A stretch of DNA of 64,000 nucleotides from Pseudomonadota bacterium (GCA_021798115.1 JAJZYM010000005.1:37221-101220), one strand, 5' to 3'; counted from the stretch's first letter, positions 48,262 through 58,519 are shown. Numbers and translations are program-made. Notes: generated by a model from the letters alone, not told the origin.

Positions 48262-48982
48262 GTCGTGCGTGCCACCAGGCCAGGAACATCTTGTGAAAGG
48301 GACCCGGCTCTCCGTGCCGGAGACGCGCCTGGGTGAGGGCGAGCAGGATGCGCGTGACGCGCTGGCTCGGGCTCGCCACGAGTGCCTCGCCGAGACGGGG
48401 GAGAGCCTCGAGATCGGAACGGATTTGGCTGATGAGGTGTTCCCGTTCCCCGGAGGAAGGAGGGAACCGTTCACGCGTCTTGCGGTCGTGAAGGAGGAGA
48501 GCGACCGCCTCGTGGGCCGTGCCCGCCCGGCGGGCCATCTCGAGCCCCGGCGCTCGTTCCTCGCCGAGAACACGGCTCACACGTTCGAGAAGCATCCCAC
48601 CGCACGAGCGGGCGCGGGCGAAGAATTGGTCGGGACCCTGTTCCGCCGTCCCCAGGCAAGCCGCGTAGCCCGCCGCAAATCGCCCGAGAGATTCGACCCC
48701 CGGGCGCTCGAGAAAGCCGAGCGAGTGTGCCCGAAGGGTCAAGGGATGACGCGCTTCGCCCCGTGAGGCCCGTGCGAGCTCTTCTTCCCACCAGAGCGCC
48801 TTGATCTTCAGCACTTCGGGTTCGGTGTGGCTCTCGAGCAACCGGTCGAGATTGAGCTTGAGAGCGAAAAGAAACGCGAGGATGCCGCGGTATTCTTCCG
48901 GGGAGAAACGAATCGCCAGGGCGTAGCTCGTGCCGCTCCGGTAGGACTCGGCAAAGGGATCGGGAGGGAGCGGGAGGCTCAT
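48245..48982 (-). CDS. Squalene/phytoene synthase-like protein (NDUFAF6-type)
   Basis: The 245-aa, mostly helical product resembles the squalene/phytoene synthase superfamily: FSPEEYRGILAFLFALKLNLDRL, then EPEVLKIKALWWEEEL and GEARHPLT, as in the conserved 'EP..I...WW...L' block. The two Asp-rich (DxxxD) motifs needed for prenyl condensation are not visible, so it is probably of the non-catalytic branch that includes the complex I assembly factor NDUFAF6. Its stop region overlaps the SDR start and its ATG overlaps the gph stop, so it belongs to the ubiG-gph operon. Function unproven. Confidence 0.65.
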   Translation of the reverse strand: MSLPLPPDPFAESYRSGTSYALAIRFSPEEYRGILAFLFALKLNLDRLLESHTEPEVLKIKALWWEEELARASRGEARHPLTLRAHSLGFLERPGVESLGRFAAGYAACLGTAEQGPDQFFARARSCGGMLLERVSRVLGEERAPGLEMARRAGTAHEAVALLLHDRKTRERFPPSSGEREHLISQIRSDLEALPRLGEALVASPSQRVTRILLALTQARLRHGEPGPFHKMFLAWWHARHEQHD

Positions 48983-49653
48983 CGTTCGTCGTTCGCCTTG
49001 AGCGCCTCGACGTTCAGAAGATCCCGGGGGTGTTCAAGAAGACCGTCCGCGCCCCAGGCCGCGGGGTCGGGGTCCTCACCCAGGTAGCCCCAGAGCGCCA
49101 CGTATGCGCGAAGGTGCGCGCCCCGAGCGGCCGTCATGTCGGCCTCGGCGTCCCCCACGTAGAGACTTTGGGTGGGGCGGGCCCCGGCTTCTCGAAGCGC
49201 GTGAAGGAGCGGGGCGGGGTCCGGTTTGCGGCGCGTGAGGCTGTCGCCGGCCACGACCGTCCGGGGCTTGGGCAGTTCGGGCCGGAGAAGCCGCTCGAGG
49301 ACGCGAATCGTGAGGTCCCGAGGTTTATTGGTCACGATCCCCCAGTCGTCGCCCCGGGCGTCGAGAATCTGGAGAAGCTCGGGGATGCCGTCCATCCAGA
49401 CGGTGCGGCGGTGGGCCGTGGCCTCGTAGCGAGCGAGGAAGCGCCGACGGAGTGCTTCGTAGGCCTCGGGGTCTTCGGGAAGGGTCCCGAGTGCACACGC
49501 CAGAAGGGCCCGGCTGCCGAGCGAAACCACCCGACGGGTCGCCTCGGGAGCGGGCGGGGGATGTCCTTCCTCTGCGCAGAGGGCGGCGAGAGCGGCGTGG
49601 AGATCCGGGGCGCTGTCGACGAGGGTCCCGTCGAGATCGAAGAGAACGAGCAC
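48979..49653 (-). CDS. gph: Phosphoglycolate phosphatase (HAD family)
   Basis: This 224-aa HAD phosphatase removes phosphate from 2-phosphoglycolate, formed in DNA repair or photorespiration-like reactions. Motif I LFDLDGTLVDSAPDL (nucleophile and acid Asp), motif II VTNKP, motif III Lys in TRRKPDPAPLLHAL and motif IV VGDAEADMTAARGA are complete. GTG at 49653 gives VLVLFDLDG and lies 4 nt after the ubiG stop; longer forms would run into ubiG. The ubiG-gph pair is common in gammaproteobacteria. Confidence 0.92.
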   Translation of the reverse strand: MLVLFDLDGTLVDSAPDLHAALAALCAEEGHPPPAPEATRRVVSLGSRALLACALGTLPEDPEAYEALRRRFLARYEATAHRRTVWMDGIPELLQILDARGDDWGIVTNKPRDLTIRVLERLLRPELPKPRTVVAGDSLTRRKPDPAPLLHALREAGARPTQSLYVGDAEADMTAARGAHLRAYVALWGYLGEDPDPAAWGADGLLEHPRDLLNVEALKANDER

Positions 49654-49657
49654 CGGA

Positions 49658-50365
49658 TCAGGGTCTCGCGACTTTGGAGCGGCGCAACCGCATGAGATAG
49701 TTGATCCGGACGTCGCGCCCGAAAGAGGCTTGCCCAGTGAGCGGGTCATAGCGGACGCCGCGGATGTCCTCGACGGCGAGACCACAGGCGCGTCCCCAGT
49801 CCGCGATCTCGGACGGGCGGCGGAAGTCGGCGTAGCGGTGTGTTCCGCGCGGTACGATCCCGAGGAGATACTCGGCCCCGACGATGGCGAAGAGCCAGGC
49901 CCGGGGCGTCCGATTGAGCGTGGACAGATAAAGTCTTCCGCCGGGGGCGAGGAGTCGGGCGAGCGCCTGAGTGAAGCCCTGGGGGTCCGTGACGTGTTCG
50001 ATCACCTCGAAGGCGGTGACGATGTCGTATGTCCCGGCCTCACGTCCGGCGAAGGTCGCGAGGTCGTCCTCGAGATAGCGGATCGCGAGCCCGTTGGCCT
50101 CCGCGTGACGCCGGGCGACCGTCAGAAGGGCCGCCGAACGGTCGAGCCCCGTGGTGTGCGCTCCGCGTCGCTGCCAGGCCTCGGTCATGAGCCCCCCGCC
50201 GCAGCCCACGTCGAGAACGCTGCGTCCCGCGACGTCGGGTTCGGTCTCTTCGAGGTAAGCGGCGCGGAGCGCCTGGAGCGCGTGGAGCGTCTTGAGCGGT
50301 CCGTCGGGATCCCACCAGTGTTCCGCCTCGGCCGAGAACACGTCCTCGGGGGGGGCGGCCGTCAC
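49658..50365 (-). CDS. ubiG: Ubiquinone biosynthesis O-methyltransferase UbiG
   Basis: This 235-aa SAM-dependent enzyme methylates hydroxyls in ubiquinone synthesis. AEHWWDPDGPLKTLHALQAL and the SAM motif VLDVGCGGGLMTEA are typical; FEVIEHVTDPQGF and STLNRTPRAWLFAI, GIVPRGTHRYADF follow. The frame is open to 50530, but that part lies in the upstream deaminase gene; GTG at 50365 gives the usual length (E. coli 240 aa) and a GTGA overlap. Confidence 0.94.
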   Translation of the reverse strand: MTAAPPEDVFSAEAEHWWDPDGPLKTLHALQALRAAYLEETEPDVAGRSVLDVGCGGGLMTEAWQRRGAHTTGLDRSAALLTVARRHAEANGLAIRYLEDDLATFAGREAGTYDIVTAFEVIEHVTDPQGFTQALARLLAPGGRLYLSTLNRTPRAWLFAIVGAEYLLGIVPRGTHRYADFRRPSEIADWGRACGLAVEDIRGVRYDPLTGQASFGRDVRINYLMRLRRSKVARP

Positions 50366-51696
50366 GCCGCCTCCGTCGCCGCGCCGGCGAGGCGGCGGCG
50401 CCAGATCTCCACCCGTCGGCCGAGATCCTCGAGATCGTGGCGAAGGAGACGGCGATCCTCGACCAGGAGTTCGCCTTCGACCCAGACGTGCGTGACGTCC
50501 CGCCCCGAGGCACTGTAGACGAGATGGCACGCGGGATCGTAGACGGGCCCGCGCGCCGGATCCGAGAGGAGATCGACGGCGCAGAGATCCGCCTCCTTGC
50601 CGGGTGCAAGAGAGCCCACACGGTCGTCGAGTCCAAGGACGCGTGCCCCGCCCAGGGTGGCGAGCTCAAGCGCTTTGGCCGCCGGGAGCGTGGCCGCGTC
50701 CCGCGCGGCGACTTTGGCAAGAAGAGCGGCCGTGCGTGCTTCGGCCAAAAGGTCGAGATCGTTGTTGCTGGCCGCTCCGTCCGTTCCCAACGCGAGCGGA
50801 ACGCCGTGCTCGAGGAGTCGGGCGACGGGGGTGACGCCGCTCGCGAGCTTGAGGTTGGATTCCGGACAGTGGACAACCCCCACCGAACGGGCCGCGAGGG
50901 TGGCGATCTCGGGCGCGGTGAGCTGGGTCATGTGGACGGCGATGAGCCGACCGTCGAAACAACCAAGCCGCTCGAGACGGGCGAGGGGACGCGCGCCGCA
51001 CGCCTCGAGCGAGGCGGCGATTTCCGACTCTGTCTCGTGCAGGTGGATGTGCCAGGGAAGATCGAGTTCGTCGGCGAGGACACGCAGGCGCCGAAAAAGA
51101 TCCTCGGGCACGCTGTACGGCGCGTGCGGAGCGAGCGCAAAGCCGAGCCGCGGAGCGCCGCGGTAGCGGTCGCGGACGGCGAGCCCCCGCTCGAGATAGT
51201 CTTCGGGCCGTTCGGCCCAGCGCGTCGGAACGTTGATCACGCCGAGTCCCGCGACGAGCCGGATGCCGGCGCGTTGCGCCACCTCAATGGTCTCGTCCGG
51301 GAAGAAATACATGTCGTTGAAGGTCGTGACACCGGCGCGCAGCATCTCGGCCACGGCCAGTTCGCTGCCGTCGCGGACGAAATCCGCATCCACGAACCGC
51401 CCCTCGAGCGGCCAGACCCTCTCGCGCAGCCAGCGTTCGAGAGGGAGGTCGTCCGCCCGGCCGCGGAGGAGTGACATCGCCGCGTGCGTGTGGGCATTGA
51501 CGAAGCCCGGCAGAAGCACGTGGTGAGGAAGATCCCAGCGCCGGCGCGGGTCGTAACGGGACTGGGCCTCCGCCAGTGGAAGGACGGCGAGGATCCGTCC
51601 CCGTGCCACGGCCAGAGCGTGGCCTTCGAGAACGCTGTCCGCAGGCTCGATCGGGAGGATCCAACGCGGGACGATGAGGGTGTCGATCGCGTCCAT
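50362..51696 (-). CDS. mtaD: 5-methylthioadenosine/S-adenosylhomocysteine deaminase
   Basis: The 444-aa amidohydrolase is of the TRZ/ATZ group. Metal ligands are GFVNAHTHAAMSLL (two His), HIHLHETESE, AVHMTQL and LGTDGAASNND (Asp). The substrate loop ERWLRERVWPLE is typical of MTA/SAH deaminases. It deaminates MTA to methylthioinosine or SAH to S-inosylhomocysteine. It is divergent from mtnA, which acts on a later MTA salvage product, and first in the operon with ubiG and gph. Some members instead deaminate other purines; the gene context supports MTA/SAH. Confidence 0.88.
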   Translation of the reverse strand: MDAIDTLIVPRWILPIEPADSVLEGHALAVARGRILAVLPLAEAQSRYDPRRRWDLPHHVLLPGFVNAHTHAAMSLLRGRADDLPLERWLRERVWPLEGRFVDADFVRDGSELAVAEMLRAGVTTFNDMYFFPDETIEVAQRAGIRLVAGLGVINVPTRWAERPEDYLERGLAVRDRYRGAPRLGFALAPHAPYSVPEDLFRRLRVLADELDLPWHIHLHETESEIAASLEACGARPLARLERLGCFDGRLIAVHMTQLTAPEIATLAARSVGVVHCPESNLKLASGVTPVARLLEHGVPLALGTDGAASNNDLDLLAEARTAALLAKVAARDAATLPAAKALELATLGGARVLGLDDRVGSLAPGKEADLCAVDLLSDPARGPVYDPACHLVYSASGRDVTHVWVEGELLVEDRRLLRHDLEDLGRRVEIWRRRLAGAATEAA

Positions 51697-51722
51697 GGGG
51701 GGTCCGGGGAACCGTGCGCTGA

Positions 51723-51731
51723 ACTATAGCA
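51723..51731 (-). promoter_or_regulatory. Extended -10 for the mtaD-ubiG-gph operon
   Basis: Read on the minus strand: TGcTATAGT (TATAGT matches 5/6). Transcription would begin about 20 nt before the mtaD ATG. On the plus strand TAGAAT (51814-51819) may be the -10 for mtnA. The divergent spacer of about 170 nt holds no gene. Confidence 0.45.
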
Positions 51732-51869
51732 GATGAGGAGAGACAACCCGAAAGAGCGTGAGACGCACGAACGCGACGGGGAGCGCGCACCGGGAGGGAT
51801 GGCGGGCGACGGATAGAATACAAAGCTCTCCTTCGCGTTCGCCGGAACGCTCCTCCATTCGAGACCGTG

Positions 51870-52916
51870 ATGCCCAGCCCTTCCTCGTGTCCGCCCTACC
51901 CCGAGTCGCTTGTCTGGGCGTCCGATCGTCTGCGTCTTCTCGACCAAAGACGCCCGCCCGCCGAGGGCGTCTGGATCGAGTGCCGAAGTCTCGACGATGT
52001 CGTCGACGCGATCCGCTCCCTCGTGGTCCGCGGGGCTCCGCTCATCGGCGTGGCGGCCGCGTACGCCGTCGTCCTCGAAGAGGCGCGGCTAAGGTCCGCC
52101 GCCTCAGAGAAACGGCGGCGGCTCGAGGAGGCGCTCGACCGCCTTGCGGCGGCGCGGCCCACGGCCGTCAATCTTGCGTATGCCGTCGGGCGCATGCGCC
52201 GTGTGCTCGCCGACGATCCTCCGGAACTGGGGGCGGCGCTTCTGGCCGTGGCCCGCTCCATGGCGCGTGAGGAGGAGGAGTCCTCCTGGGCGATGAGCCG
52301 GGAAGGTGCCCGCCGCCTCGAGCCCGGTGCGCGCGTTCTCACGCACTGCAACACCGGAAGTCTGGCCACTCTTGGGCCGGGCACCGCTCTGGGTGTCGTA
52401 CGTTGCGCTTGGGGTGAGAAACGCCTGGCCGAGGTGAGCTGCACCGAGACGAGGCCCTGGGGTCAAGGGCTCCGGCTGACGACGTACGAGCTCCTCTATT
52501 CCGGAATGACCGTCACCCTTCTCACCGAGTCCGCTGCCGGAGCCCGCCTTCTCGACGGGGCGTACGACTGGCTCGTCGTCGGGGCCGACCGCATCAGTCC
52601 CCGCGGGGACGTCCTCAACAAGATCGGCACGCACATGCTTGCGCGGCTGGCCCGCCTGGGCGGGGCACGGGTCATGGTCGTTGCACCCACCTCGACGGTC
52701 GATCCCGCGTGGGACGGCCGTGCGGAGGGTCGGATCGAAGAACGGTCGGGCGACGAGGTCTGGCGGAGCCTCGGCGCGGGGGACCCGCCTCCGGGGCTGC
52801 GCATCGCCAATCCGGTGTTCGACCGAACCCCGGCGGAGGCCGTCGACTTGATCGTGACCGAGCGCGGTCCGGGGCGGCCGGGGGACAAGGATTTCGCACA
52901 CATTCTTGGGCTTTGA
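51870..52916 (+). CDS. mtnA: Methylthioribose-1-phosphate isomerase
   Basis: This 348-aa enzyme converts methylthioribose-1-phosphate to methylthioribulose-1-phosphate in methionine salvage. VVRGAPLIGVAAAYAVVLE, NLAYAVGRM, THCNTGSLATLGPGTALGV (catalytic Cys), ETRPWGQGLRLTTYEL and VVGADRISPRGDVLNKIGT (catalytic Asp) are all present. ATG at 51870 is preceded by an in-frame GTG. No other Mtn genes are nearby; further steps must be elsewhere. Confidence 0.95.
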   Translation: MPSPSSCPPYPESLVWASDRLRLLDQRRPPAEGVWIECRSLDDVVDAIRSLVVRGAPLIGVAAAYAVVLEEARLRSAASEKRRRLEEALDRLAAARPTAVNLAYAVGRMRRVLADDPPELGAALLAVARSMAREEEESSWAMSREGARRLEPGARVLTHCNTGSLATLGPGTALGVVRCAWGEKRLAEVSCTETRPWGQGLRLTTYELLYSGMTVTLLTESAAGARLLDGAYDWLVVGADRISPRGDVLNKIGTHMLARLARLGGARVMVVAPTSTVDPAWDGRAEGRIEERSGDEVWRSLGAGDPPPGLRIANPVFDRTPAEAVDLIVTERGPGRPGDKDFAHILGL

Positions 52917-52972
52917 GGGCTGTCCGCGTCGACTCGCGGCGTCGCGTGATCCAACTAAATCAAGGCTTTTTC

Positions 52973-52981
52973 TGATAAAAT
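52973..52981 (+). promoter_or_regulatory. Extended -10 of the gyrA operon
   Basis: TGaTAAAAT lies in an A+T-rich stretch that contrasts with its surroundings. The -35 region (AACTAA) is poor. The gyrA ATG is about 32 nt downstream. Confidence 0.5.
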
Positions 52982-53012
52982 AAGCGGATACTCATGATTC
53001 GCGGGTCCGTTC

Positions 53013-55583
53013 ATGACGGAGATCTCCGAAGGAAGCGTTCTCCCCGTCCATCTCGAAGAGGAATTGCGTCGCTCCTACATCGATTACGCCATGAGCGTGA
53101 TCGTCGGGCGTGCCCTGCCCGACGTCCGCGACGGCCTCAAACCCGTGCAGCGGCGTGTTCTCTACGCGATGCACGAGCTCGGCAACACCTCCGATAAGCC
53201 TTACAAGAAATCGGCCCGCGTGGTGGGCGACGTCATCGGTAAATACCACCCGCACGGGGAATCCGCGGTCTACGACACCATCGTACGTATGGCCCAGCCG
53301 TTCGCCCAGCGCTATCCGCTCGTCGACGGTCAGGGAAACTTCGGCTCGGTGGACGGCGACGCGCCGGCGGCGATGCGCTATACCGAAATCCGTATGGCCC
53401 GGATCGCCGAAGAGATGCTCGCCGACATCGAGTCCGACACCGTTCCCTTTGCGCCCAACTACGACAACAACGAGGAGGAACCGAGCGTTCTTCCGGCGCG
53501 CATCCCGAACCTCCTCGTGAACGGGGCCTCCGGCATTGCCGTCGGGATGGCGACCAACATTCCGCCGCACAACCTTCGGGAGACGGTCGAGGCCGCGCTC
53601 CTTCTTCTCGACGAGCCGGACGTCGGGCTCGACGATCTTCTCCGTGTCCTTCCCGGCCCCGACTTTCCGACGGGCGGCATCCTCATGAACCGCCAGGGCC
53701 TCTACGAAGCCTACGCCGGCGGCCGGGGGCGGGTCCTCCTGCGCGGACGGGCGACGGTCGAGCCTCTCGGGCAGGGCGGGCGCGAGCAGATCGTCGTGAC
53801 CGAGCTTCCTTATCAGGTCAACAAAGCGGAACTGGTCGCACACGCCGCGGAACTCGTGCGTGAAGACCGGCTCGAGGGCATCACCACCATCCGCGACGAG
53901 TCCGACCGCGAGGGCATGCGCATCGTCTTCGAGCTCCGCCGCGGGGAGACGGCCGAAGTCGTCCTCAACCAGCTCTACCAGCATACGGCGCTTCAGCGAA
54001 CCTACGGCGTCAACTGCGTGGCCCTCGTCGAGGGTCAGCCGCGCACCCTCGGCCTCAAGCCGCTCCTCGAAGCGTTTCTCGACCACCGCCGCACCGTCGT
54101 CGTTCGTCGGAGCCTCCACCAGCTGGCGCGCGACGGCGAACGGGCGCATGTTCTCGAAGGCCTCACGGTGGCTCTCGACAATCTCGACGCCATGATCGCC
54201 CTCGTGCGTTCCGCTCCGTCGCCCGCCGAGGCGCGGGAGAGTCTTCGTTCCCGTCCCTGGCCGGCCGCGCTCGTGACCGAGCTTGTCGGCCGCGCCGGTC
54301 AGCCCGAGCGCGCCCGCGACCCGTACACGTTGAGCGAGGCGCAGGTCAAGGCCATCCTCGAACTCACCCTCCAGCGCCTGACGGGTCTCGAGCGTGACAA
54401 GATCTTCGGCGAGTATCTCGAAACCCTCGAGCGCATTCGCCGCCTTCGTGCCATCGTGGACGACCCGAATGAGCTGCGCCGCGTCATCCGTGAAGAGCTC
54501 GAGGAAGTGGCGCGCCGCTACGGAGACGCGCGCCGCACCGAGATCAGCGACGAGACGACGTCCCTCACCGCGCAGGATCTCATCCGCCCGGTCGATATGG
54601 TGGTCACGCTCTCCCACACCGGTTACGCCAAGAGCCAGCCGCTCGAAGAGTACCGGGCCCAGCGCCGGGGGGGGCGGGGTCGTTCCGTGGCCCAACTGAA
54701 AGACGACGATCTCGTCGAGCGTGTTCTCGTGGCGAACACGCTCGACACACTCCTTTGCTTCACGACCGCGGGCCGTCTCTATTGGCTTGACGTCCACCGT
54801 TTGCCACGTGCGGGTTCTCAATCGAAGGGTAAACCGCTCGTCAATCTTCTCCCGCTCGCGGAAGACGAACGGGTCAACGCCGTCTTGCCGATCAAAAGCT
54901 ACGAGGAAAACCACCACGTTGTTTTCGCGACCCGTCGCGGCACCGTCAAGAAAGTGAGGCTCGAGGCCTTTTCCCGTCCCCGCAGCACCGGGATCATTGC
55001 GCTCGGCCTGGCCGAGGGCGACACCGTGGCTTCGGTGGCGCTGACGGGCGGATCCGACCTCATGCTCGTCGCCTCGAACGGCAAAGCGATCCGCTTTGCC
55101 GACGCCGACCTTCGGCCGCTCGGGCGGACGGCGCACGGAGTCCGCGGGATCCGGCTCGGTTCCGGCGAGGAACTCGTGGCGATGATCGTCCTCGACGAAA
55201 GTGCCCCGGAGGTGCTCGTCGCCACCGCCGACGGCTACGGGAAGAGGACGGACGTCAGTGAGTTTCCGCGTCGGCACCGTGGCGGGCAGGGCGTGTTCTG
55301 CATGCGTGCGGGTGGACGCAACGGCCCGGTCGTGGCCGCACTCGGCGTCCGCCCCGAGGACGAGGTCGTCGTCTACACTCAGGGGGGAACGGTCGTGCGG
55401 ACCCCCGTCTCCACGATCTCGCGTCAGGGTCGGGTGACGATGGGGGTACGTCTCATTCGCCTCGAGGACGGGGACCGGGTGACAGGGCTCGCGCCCGTTC
55501 CGGGCGGCCCGAACGGAGAGGAGAGCGACGGTGGAGGGGAGGGAGGCGAATCCGCGGATGCCTCCGAGAGCTCCACGCCGTGA
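53013..55583 (+). CDS. gyrA: DNA gyrase subunit A
   Basis: This 856-aa subunit carries the DNA-cutting tyrosine ([17 protein letters not shown], Tyr about 122). The quinolone-resistance region reads [19 protein letters not shown]: the Ser and Asp whose changes give resistance in E. coli (83 and 87) are both wild type. The C-terminal beta-pinwheel has a canonical GyrA box QRRGGRG, which marks it as gyrase rather than topoisomerase IV. The tail is Glu/Ser/Gly-rich. ATG at 53013; the stop overlaps serC by 4 nt. Confidence 0.97.
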   Translation: MTEISEGSVLPVHLEEELRRSYIDYAMSVIVGRALPDVRDGLKPVQRRVLYAMHELGNTSDKPYKKSARVVGDVIGKYHPHGESAVYDTIVRMAQPFAQRYPLVDGQGNFGSVDGDAPAAMRYTEIRMARIAEEMLADIESDTVPFAPNYDNNEEEPSVLPARIPNLLVNGASGIAVGMATNIPPHNLRETVEAALLLLDEPDVGLDDLLRVLPGPDFPTGGILMNRQGLYEAYAGGRGRVLLRGRATVEPLGQGGREQIVVTELPYQVNKAELVAHAAELVREDRLEGITTIRDESDREGMRIVFELRRGETAEVVLNQLYQHTALQRTYGVNCVALVEGQPRTLGLKPLLEAFLDHRRTVVVRRSLHQLARDGERAHVLEGLTVALDNLDAMIALVRSAPSPAEARESLRSRPWPAALVTELVGRAGQPERARDPYTLSEAQVKAILELTLQRLTGLERDKIFGEYLETLERIRRLRAIVDDPNELRRVIREELEEVARRYGDARRTEISDETTSLTAQDLIRPVDMVVTLSHTGYAKSQPLEEYRAQRRGGRGRSVAQLKDDDLVERVLVANTLDTLLCFTTAGRLYWLDVHRLPRAGSQSKGKPLVNLLPLAEDERVNAVLPIKSYEENHHVVFATRRGTVKKVRLEAFSRPRSTGIIALGLAEGDTVASVALTGGSDLMLVASNGKAIRFADADLRPLGRTAHGVRGIRLGSGEELVAMIVLDESAPEVLVATADGYGKRTDVSEFPRRHRGGQGVFCMRAGGRNGPVVAALGVRPEDEVVVYTQGGTVVRTPVSTISRQGRVTMGVRLIRLEDGDRVTGLAPVPGGPNGEESDGGGEGGESADASESSTP

Positions 55584-56686
55584 CGGCACGCGGCGTCTCT
55601 TCGCCTCTGCGGGCACGCAATTTTGGTCCGGGTCCGGCGTATCTCCCCACCGAGGTGCTCGAGCGGCTGGCGGCCGATCTTCTCGACTATCAGGGCAGTG
55701 GGCTCGGTATCGCTGAAATTTCGCACCGCGGACCGCTCTTCGCCCCGGTGCGGGAAGCGCTCGAGGACCGTCTGCGGAAGCTTCTTGCCCTCCCTGCGCG
55801 TTACGCCATCCTTTGGATGCACGGAGGAGCGACCCCCCATTTCGGGCTCATCCCCCTCAATCTCGCCCGCCGCCGTGGGCGAGCCGATTACGTGGTGAGC
55901 GGGCACTGGTCGGCTTGTGCCTACAAGGAAGCCGCACGGCTCCTTCCCGCGGCCCGCGTCGCCGCACGGGCTTCGAAGCCTCCGGTGGTGGTTCCCCCGA
56001 CCGCATCATGGTCGCTCGATCCCGAGGCCGATTACGTCTACTACACCGACAACGAGAGTGTGGACGGGATCGAGTTCCCCGAGGCGCCGCGGGTCGGGCG
56101 TCCGCTCGTCGCCGACATGACCGCCAACTTCCTCTCGCGACCGGTTGAGATCGGCCCGCACGCGCTCGTCTACGCCGGGGCGCAGAAGAACCTCGGCCTG
56201 ACGGGTCTCGGGGTCGTCGTCGTCGACCGTGAGCTCTTGCCCGAGGATATTCCCGGTGTTCCGCGCACCGACGTCTACGCCGCCCATCTGGCCGAGCGCT
56301 CGATGCTCAACACGCCGAACACAGTCGCTTGGTACACGGCCGCTCTCATGCTCGAGTGGATCGAGCACGCGGGGGGGCTTGAAGCGCTCGCCGTCCGCAA
56401 CCGCCGCAAGGCCGAACGCCTCTACGCGGTTCTCGACGGCAGCGGGGGTTTCTACCTGAACGACGTGGCGCCGGCTTACCGTTCGCGGATGAACGTCCCC
56501 TTTCAGCTCGTCGATCCCGCTCTCTTGCCGGTTTTCCTGCGCGAAGCGGCCGCAGCCGGTCTCCACCAGCTCGAGGGGCACCGCAGCCGCGGGGGTCTCA
56601 GGGCGAGTCTCTACAACGCCCAGCCGGAAGAGGCCGTCGAGGATCTCGCCCGGTTTCTCGAGGAGTTCCGCCGACGTCATGGCTGA
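55580..56686 (+). CDS. serC: Phosphoserine aminotransferase
   Basis: This 368-aa class V PLP enzyme makes phosphoserine, and also serves pyridoxine synthesis. [47 protein letters not shown] and the PLP-Lys motif [15 protein letters not shown] are diagnostic; SRMNVPFQL and [15 protein letters not shown] end it. GTG at 55580 overlaps gyrA. In most relatives pheA lies between serC and hisC; here serC overlaps hisC directly by 8 nt. Confidence 0.95.
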   Translation: MTARGVSSPLRARNFGPGPAYLPTEVLERLAADLLDYQGSGLGIAEISHRGPLFAPVREALEDRLRKLLALPARYAILWMHGGATPHFGLIPLNLARRRGRADYVVSGHWSACAYKEAARLLPAARVAARASKPPVVVPPTASWSLDPEADYVYYTDNESVDGIEFPEAPRVGRPLVADMTANFLSRPVEIGPHALVYAGAQKNLGLTGLGVVVVDRELLPEDIPGVPRTDVYAAHLAERSMLNTPNTVAWYTAALMLEWIEHAGGLEALAVRNRRKAERLYAVLDGSGGFYLNDVAPAYRSRMNVPFQLVDPALLPVFLREAAAAGLHQLEGHRSRGGLRASLYNAQPEEAVEDLARFLEEFRRRHG

Positions 56687-57824
56687 TCCCCTGTTCGCCC
56701 CTTCGCCGCAGCCCGGTGTCCTTCGGAGTCGCGCCTACGAGCCCGGGCTTTCCGCGGACGATCTTCCTCCCGAGGTGCGGCGCAAACACCGGGTCGTCAA
56801 ACTGGCCTCCAACGAAAATCCCTTCGGCCCGAGCCCCCGGGTCCGCGAGGTCGGGGATCGGATCTACGGGTCGCTCGGTCTCTATCCCGACCCGTTGGGG
56901 AGACGGCTCCGCGAGGCGATCGCCCGGCGACTCGGGGTTCCGCTCGAGGGCATCGTCCTCGCGGGGGGATCGGATCTTCTCTTCAGCTGGCTCGCCCAGA
57001 CCTTTCTTGGGCGCGAACGCGCCGGGGTCATCTCGACCGTCACGTTTCCGACGTACCGGATCGTCATTCACGCGGCGGGGGCTCCGCTGAGCCTCGCCCC
57101 CTCGCGTCCGGAGGATGATCCCCGTCCGTTTGCACATGACCCCGAGGGGCTCGCCGAACGCACGGCGCACGGGGCGGGGGTTCTCTTCCTGGACAATCCC
57201 AACAACCCGGTGGGCTGCGTGCTTCCCCGGTCCACGATCGCCCGCCTTCTCGAAACCGTACCGTCCGATGTCCTGGTGGTCGTCGACGAGGCATACATCG
57301 ACTACGTTGACGATCCCGACGCCACGACGGCCCTGCCGCTTCTTGCACGCCACCCGAACCTCGTTGTGACCCGTACGTTTTCGAAAATCTATGGCTTGGC
57401 CGGCGCACGCCTGGGCTTTGGGGTCATGCATCCCGAAGCGGCCGCGCTCGTGAACCGCATCCGCTTGCCGTTCGCTGTCTCGGCCCCCGCGCTGGCCTTC
57501 GGAGAGGCCGCCTGGAGCGACGGTGAGCACTACCGCCGCAGTCGCGAGCATGTCCTCGGCGAGCGGCCGCGTCTCGACGGTGAGCTCGCCCGCCGCGGTT
57601 GGCGCGTCCTTCCCTCGGCCACCAATTTCCTCACCGCCCGTCCGCCGCTTCCGGCCGCACGCGTCTGTGCGGATCTCTTCCGTTCCGGGATCATCGTGCG
57701 TCCCCTGCGCGGCGAGGGCATCGATGCCTATCTTCGGATCACGATCGGGACGCGCGAAGAGAACGATCTTCTTCTCGAAGCTTGCGAGCGGCTCCCGTTC
57801 GCGGCGGAGGAAACGCGCTCGTGA
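56679..57824 (+). CDS. hisC: Histidinol-phosphate aminotransferase
   Basis: This 381-aa class I/II PLP aminotransferase makes histidinol phosphate and can also act on aromatic amino-acid precursors. Its N-terminus KLASNENPFGPSPRV, YPDPLGRRLREAIA, LDNPNNPVGCVLP, VDEAYIDYV and the Lys-containing RTFSKIYGLAGARLGFG are typical. It follows serC with an 8-nt overlap and overlaps cmk (GTGA). Given its place in the gyrA-serC aromatic cluster, it may be the HisC2 type that also acts on aromatic substrates. Confidence 0.93.
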   Translation: MADPLFAPSPQPGVLRSRAYEPGLSADDLPPEVRRKHRVVKLASNENPFGPSPRVREVGDRIYGSLGLYPDPLGRRLREAIARRLGVPLEGIVLAGGSDLLFSWLAQTFLGRERAGVISTVTFPTYRIVIHAAGAPLSLAPSRPEDDPRPFAHDPEGLAERTAHGAGVLFLDNPNNPVGCVLPRSTIARLLETVPSDVLVVVDEAYIDYVDDPDATTALPLLARHPNLVVTRTFSKIYGLAGARLGFGVMHPEAAALVNRIRLPFAVSAPALAFGEAAWSDGEHYRRSREHVLGERPRLDGELARRGWRVLPSATNFLTARPPLPAARVCADLFRSGIIVRPLRGEGIDAYLRITIGTREENDLLLEACERLPFAAEETRS

Positions 57825-58519
57825 CGCAAACACCGATCCCCGTCGTCAGCATCGACGGTCCCGGGGCGTCGGGCAAGGGGACGCTGGCCCGGGCGCTGGC
57901 GGAACGATTGGGTTGGTATTGTCTCGACAGCGGTCTGGCTTACCGGGGACTGGCTTGGGTGCTCGCGCATGAGCACGAGGGCCGCACCGACGAGGAGACG
58001 GTTCGGCGCGGACTCGACAATCTGCGTTTCGAAGACGTCACGAAGCGTTGGCACCTCTTCCTGGGTTCACGTGATCTCACCGCCGAGCTCGGCGGGGAAG
58101 AGCTCGGTGAGCTTGCTTCGAGGGTGGCCGCCCGTCCCGAGGTCCGTGCCCGTCTCCTTCCCCTTCAGCGCGCCTGCCTTCGCCGGCCCGGCCTCGTCGC
58201 GGAGGGTCGCGACATGGGAACGGTGGTTTTCCCCGAAGCCCGGCTCAAGGTCTTTTTGATCGCCAGCCCCGAGATCCGGGCCGAACGTCGCTGGCGGCAG
58301 TTGAGCGCGAGCGGTGTTCGTGTTAATTTAGACGCGCTTACGGAGGCCATTCGGACCCGTGATCGGCGCGACTGCGGTCGCGAGACGGCTCCGTTGCGCC
58401 CGGCGGAAGGAGCTTTTGTGCTCGATTCCACCGAGCGGACGGTGGGCGACCTCGTGACCGAAGTGCTCGATCGGCTCGGCGGCATGGGCTTGCCGGGAGG
58501 AGAGAACGAACGAACGTAA
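57821..58519 (+). CDS. cmk: Cytidylate kinase
   Basis: This 232-aa NMP kinase phosphorylates CMP and dCMP. The P-loop SIDGPGASGKGTLARAL, the DSGLAYRGLA motif, RVAARPEVRARLLPLQR and AEGRDMGTVVFPEA are all CMK features. The open frame extends upstream to 57599 in hisC, but GTG at 57821 overlaps the hisC stop and starts at the conserved beginning. Usually aroA precedes it; not here. It lies before rpsA as in most proteobacteria. Confidence 0.95.
   Translation: MTQTPIPVVSIDGPGASGKGTLARALAERLGWYCLDSGLAYRGLAWVLAHEHEGRTDEETVRRGLDNLRFEDVTKRWHLFLGSRDLTAELGGEELGELASRVAARPEVRARLLPLQRACLRRPGLVAEGRDMGTVVFPEARLKVFLIASPEIRAERRWRQLSASGVRVNLDALTEAIRTRDRRDCGRETAPLRPAEGAFVLDSTERTVGDLVTEVLDRLGGMGLPGGENERT

Noticed and set aside
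53013..55583. Quinolone-resistance mutation in GyrA
   Set aside because: The Ser and Asp equivalent to E. coli 83 and 87 are wild type; the nearby Glu for Asp82 is a common natural variant.
52992..55616. 874-codon minus-strand open frame opposite gyrA
   Set aside because: A shadow created by high G+C codon use; gyrA on the plus strand is unmistakable.
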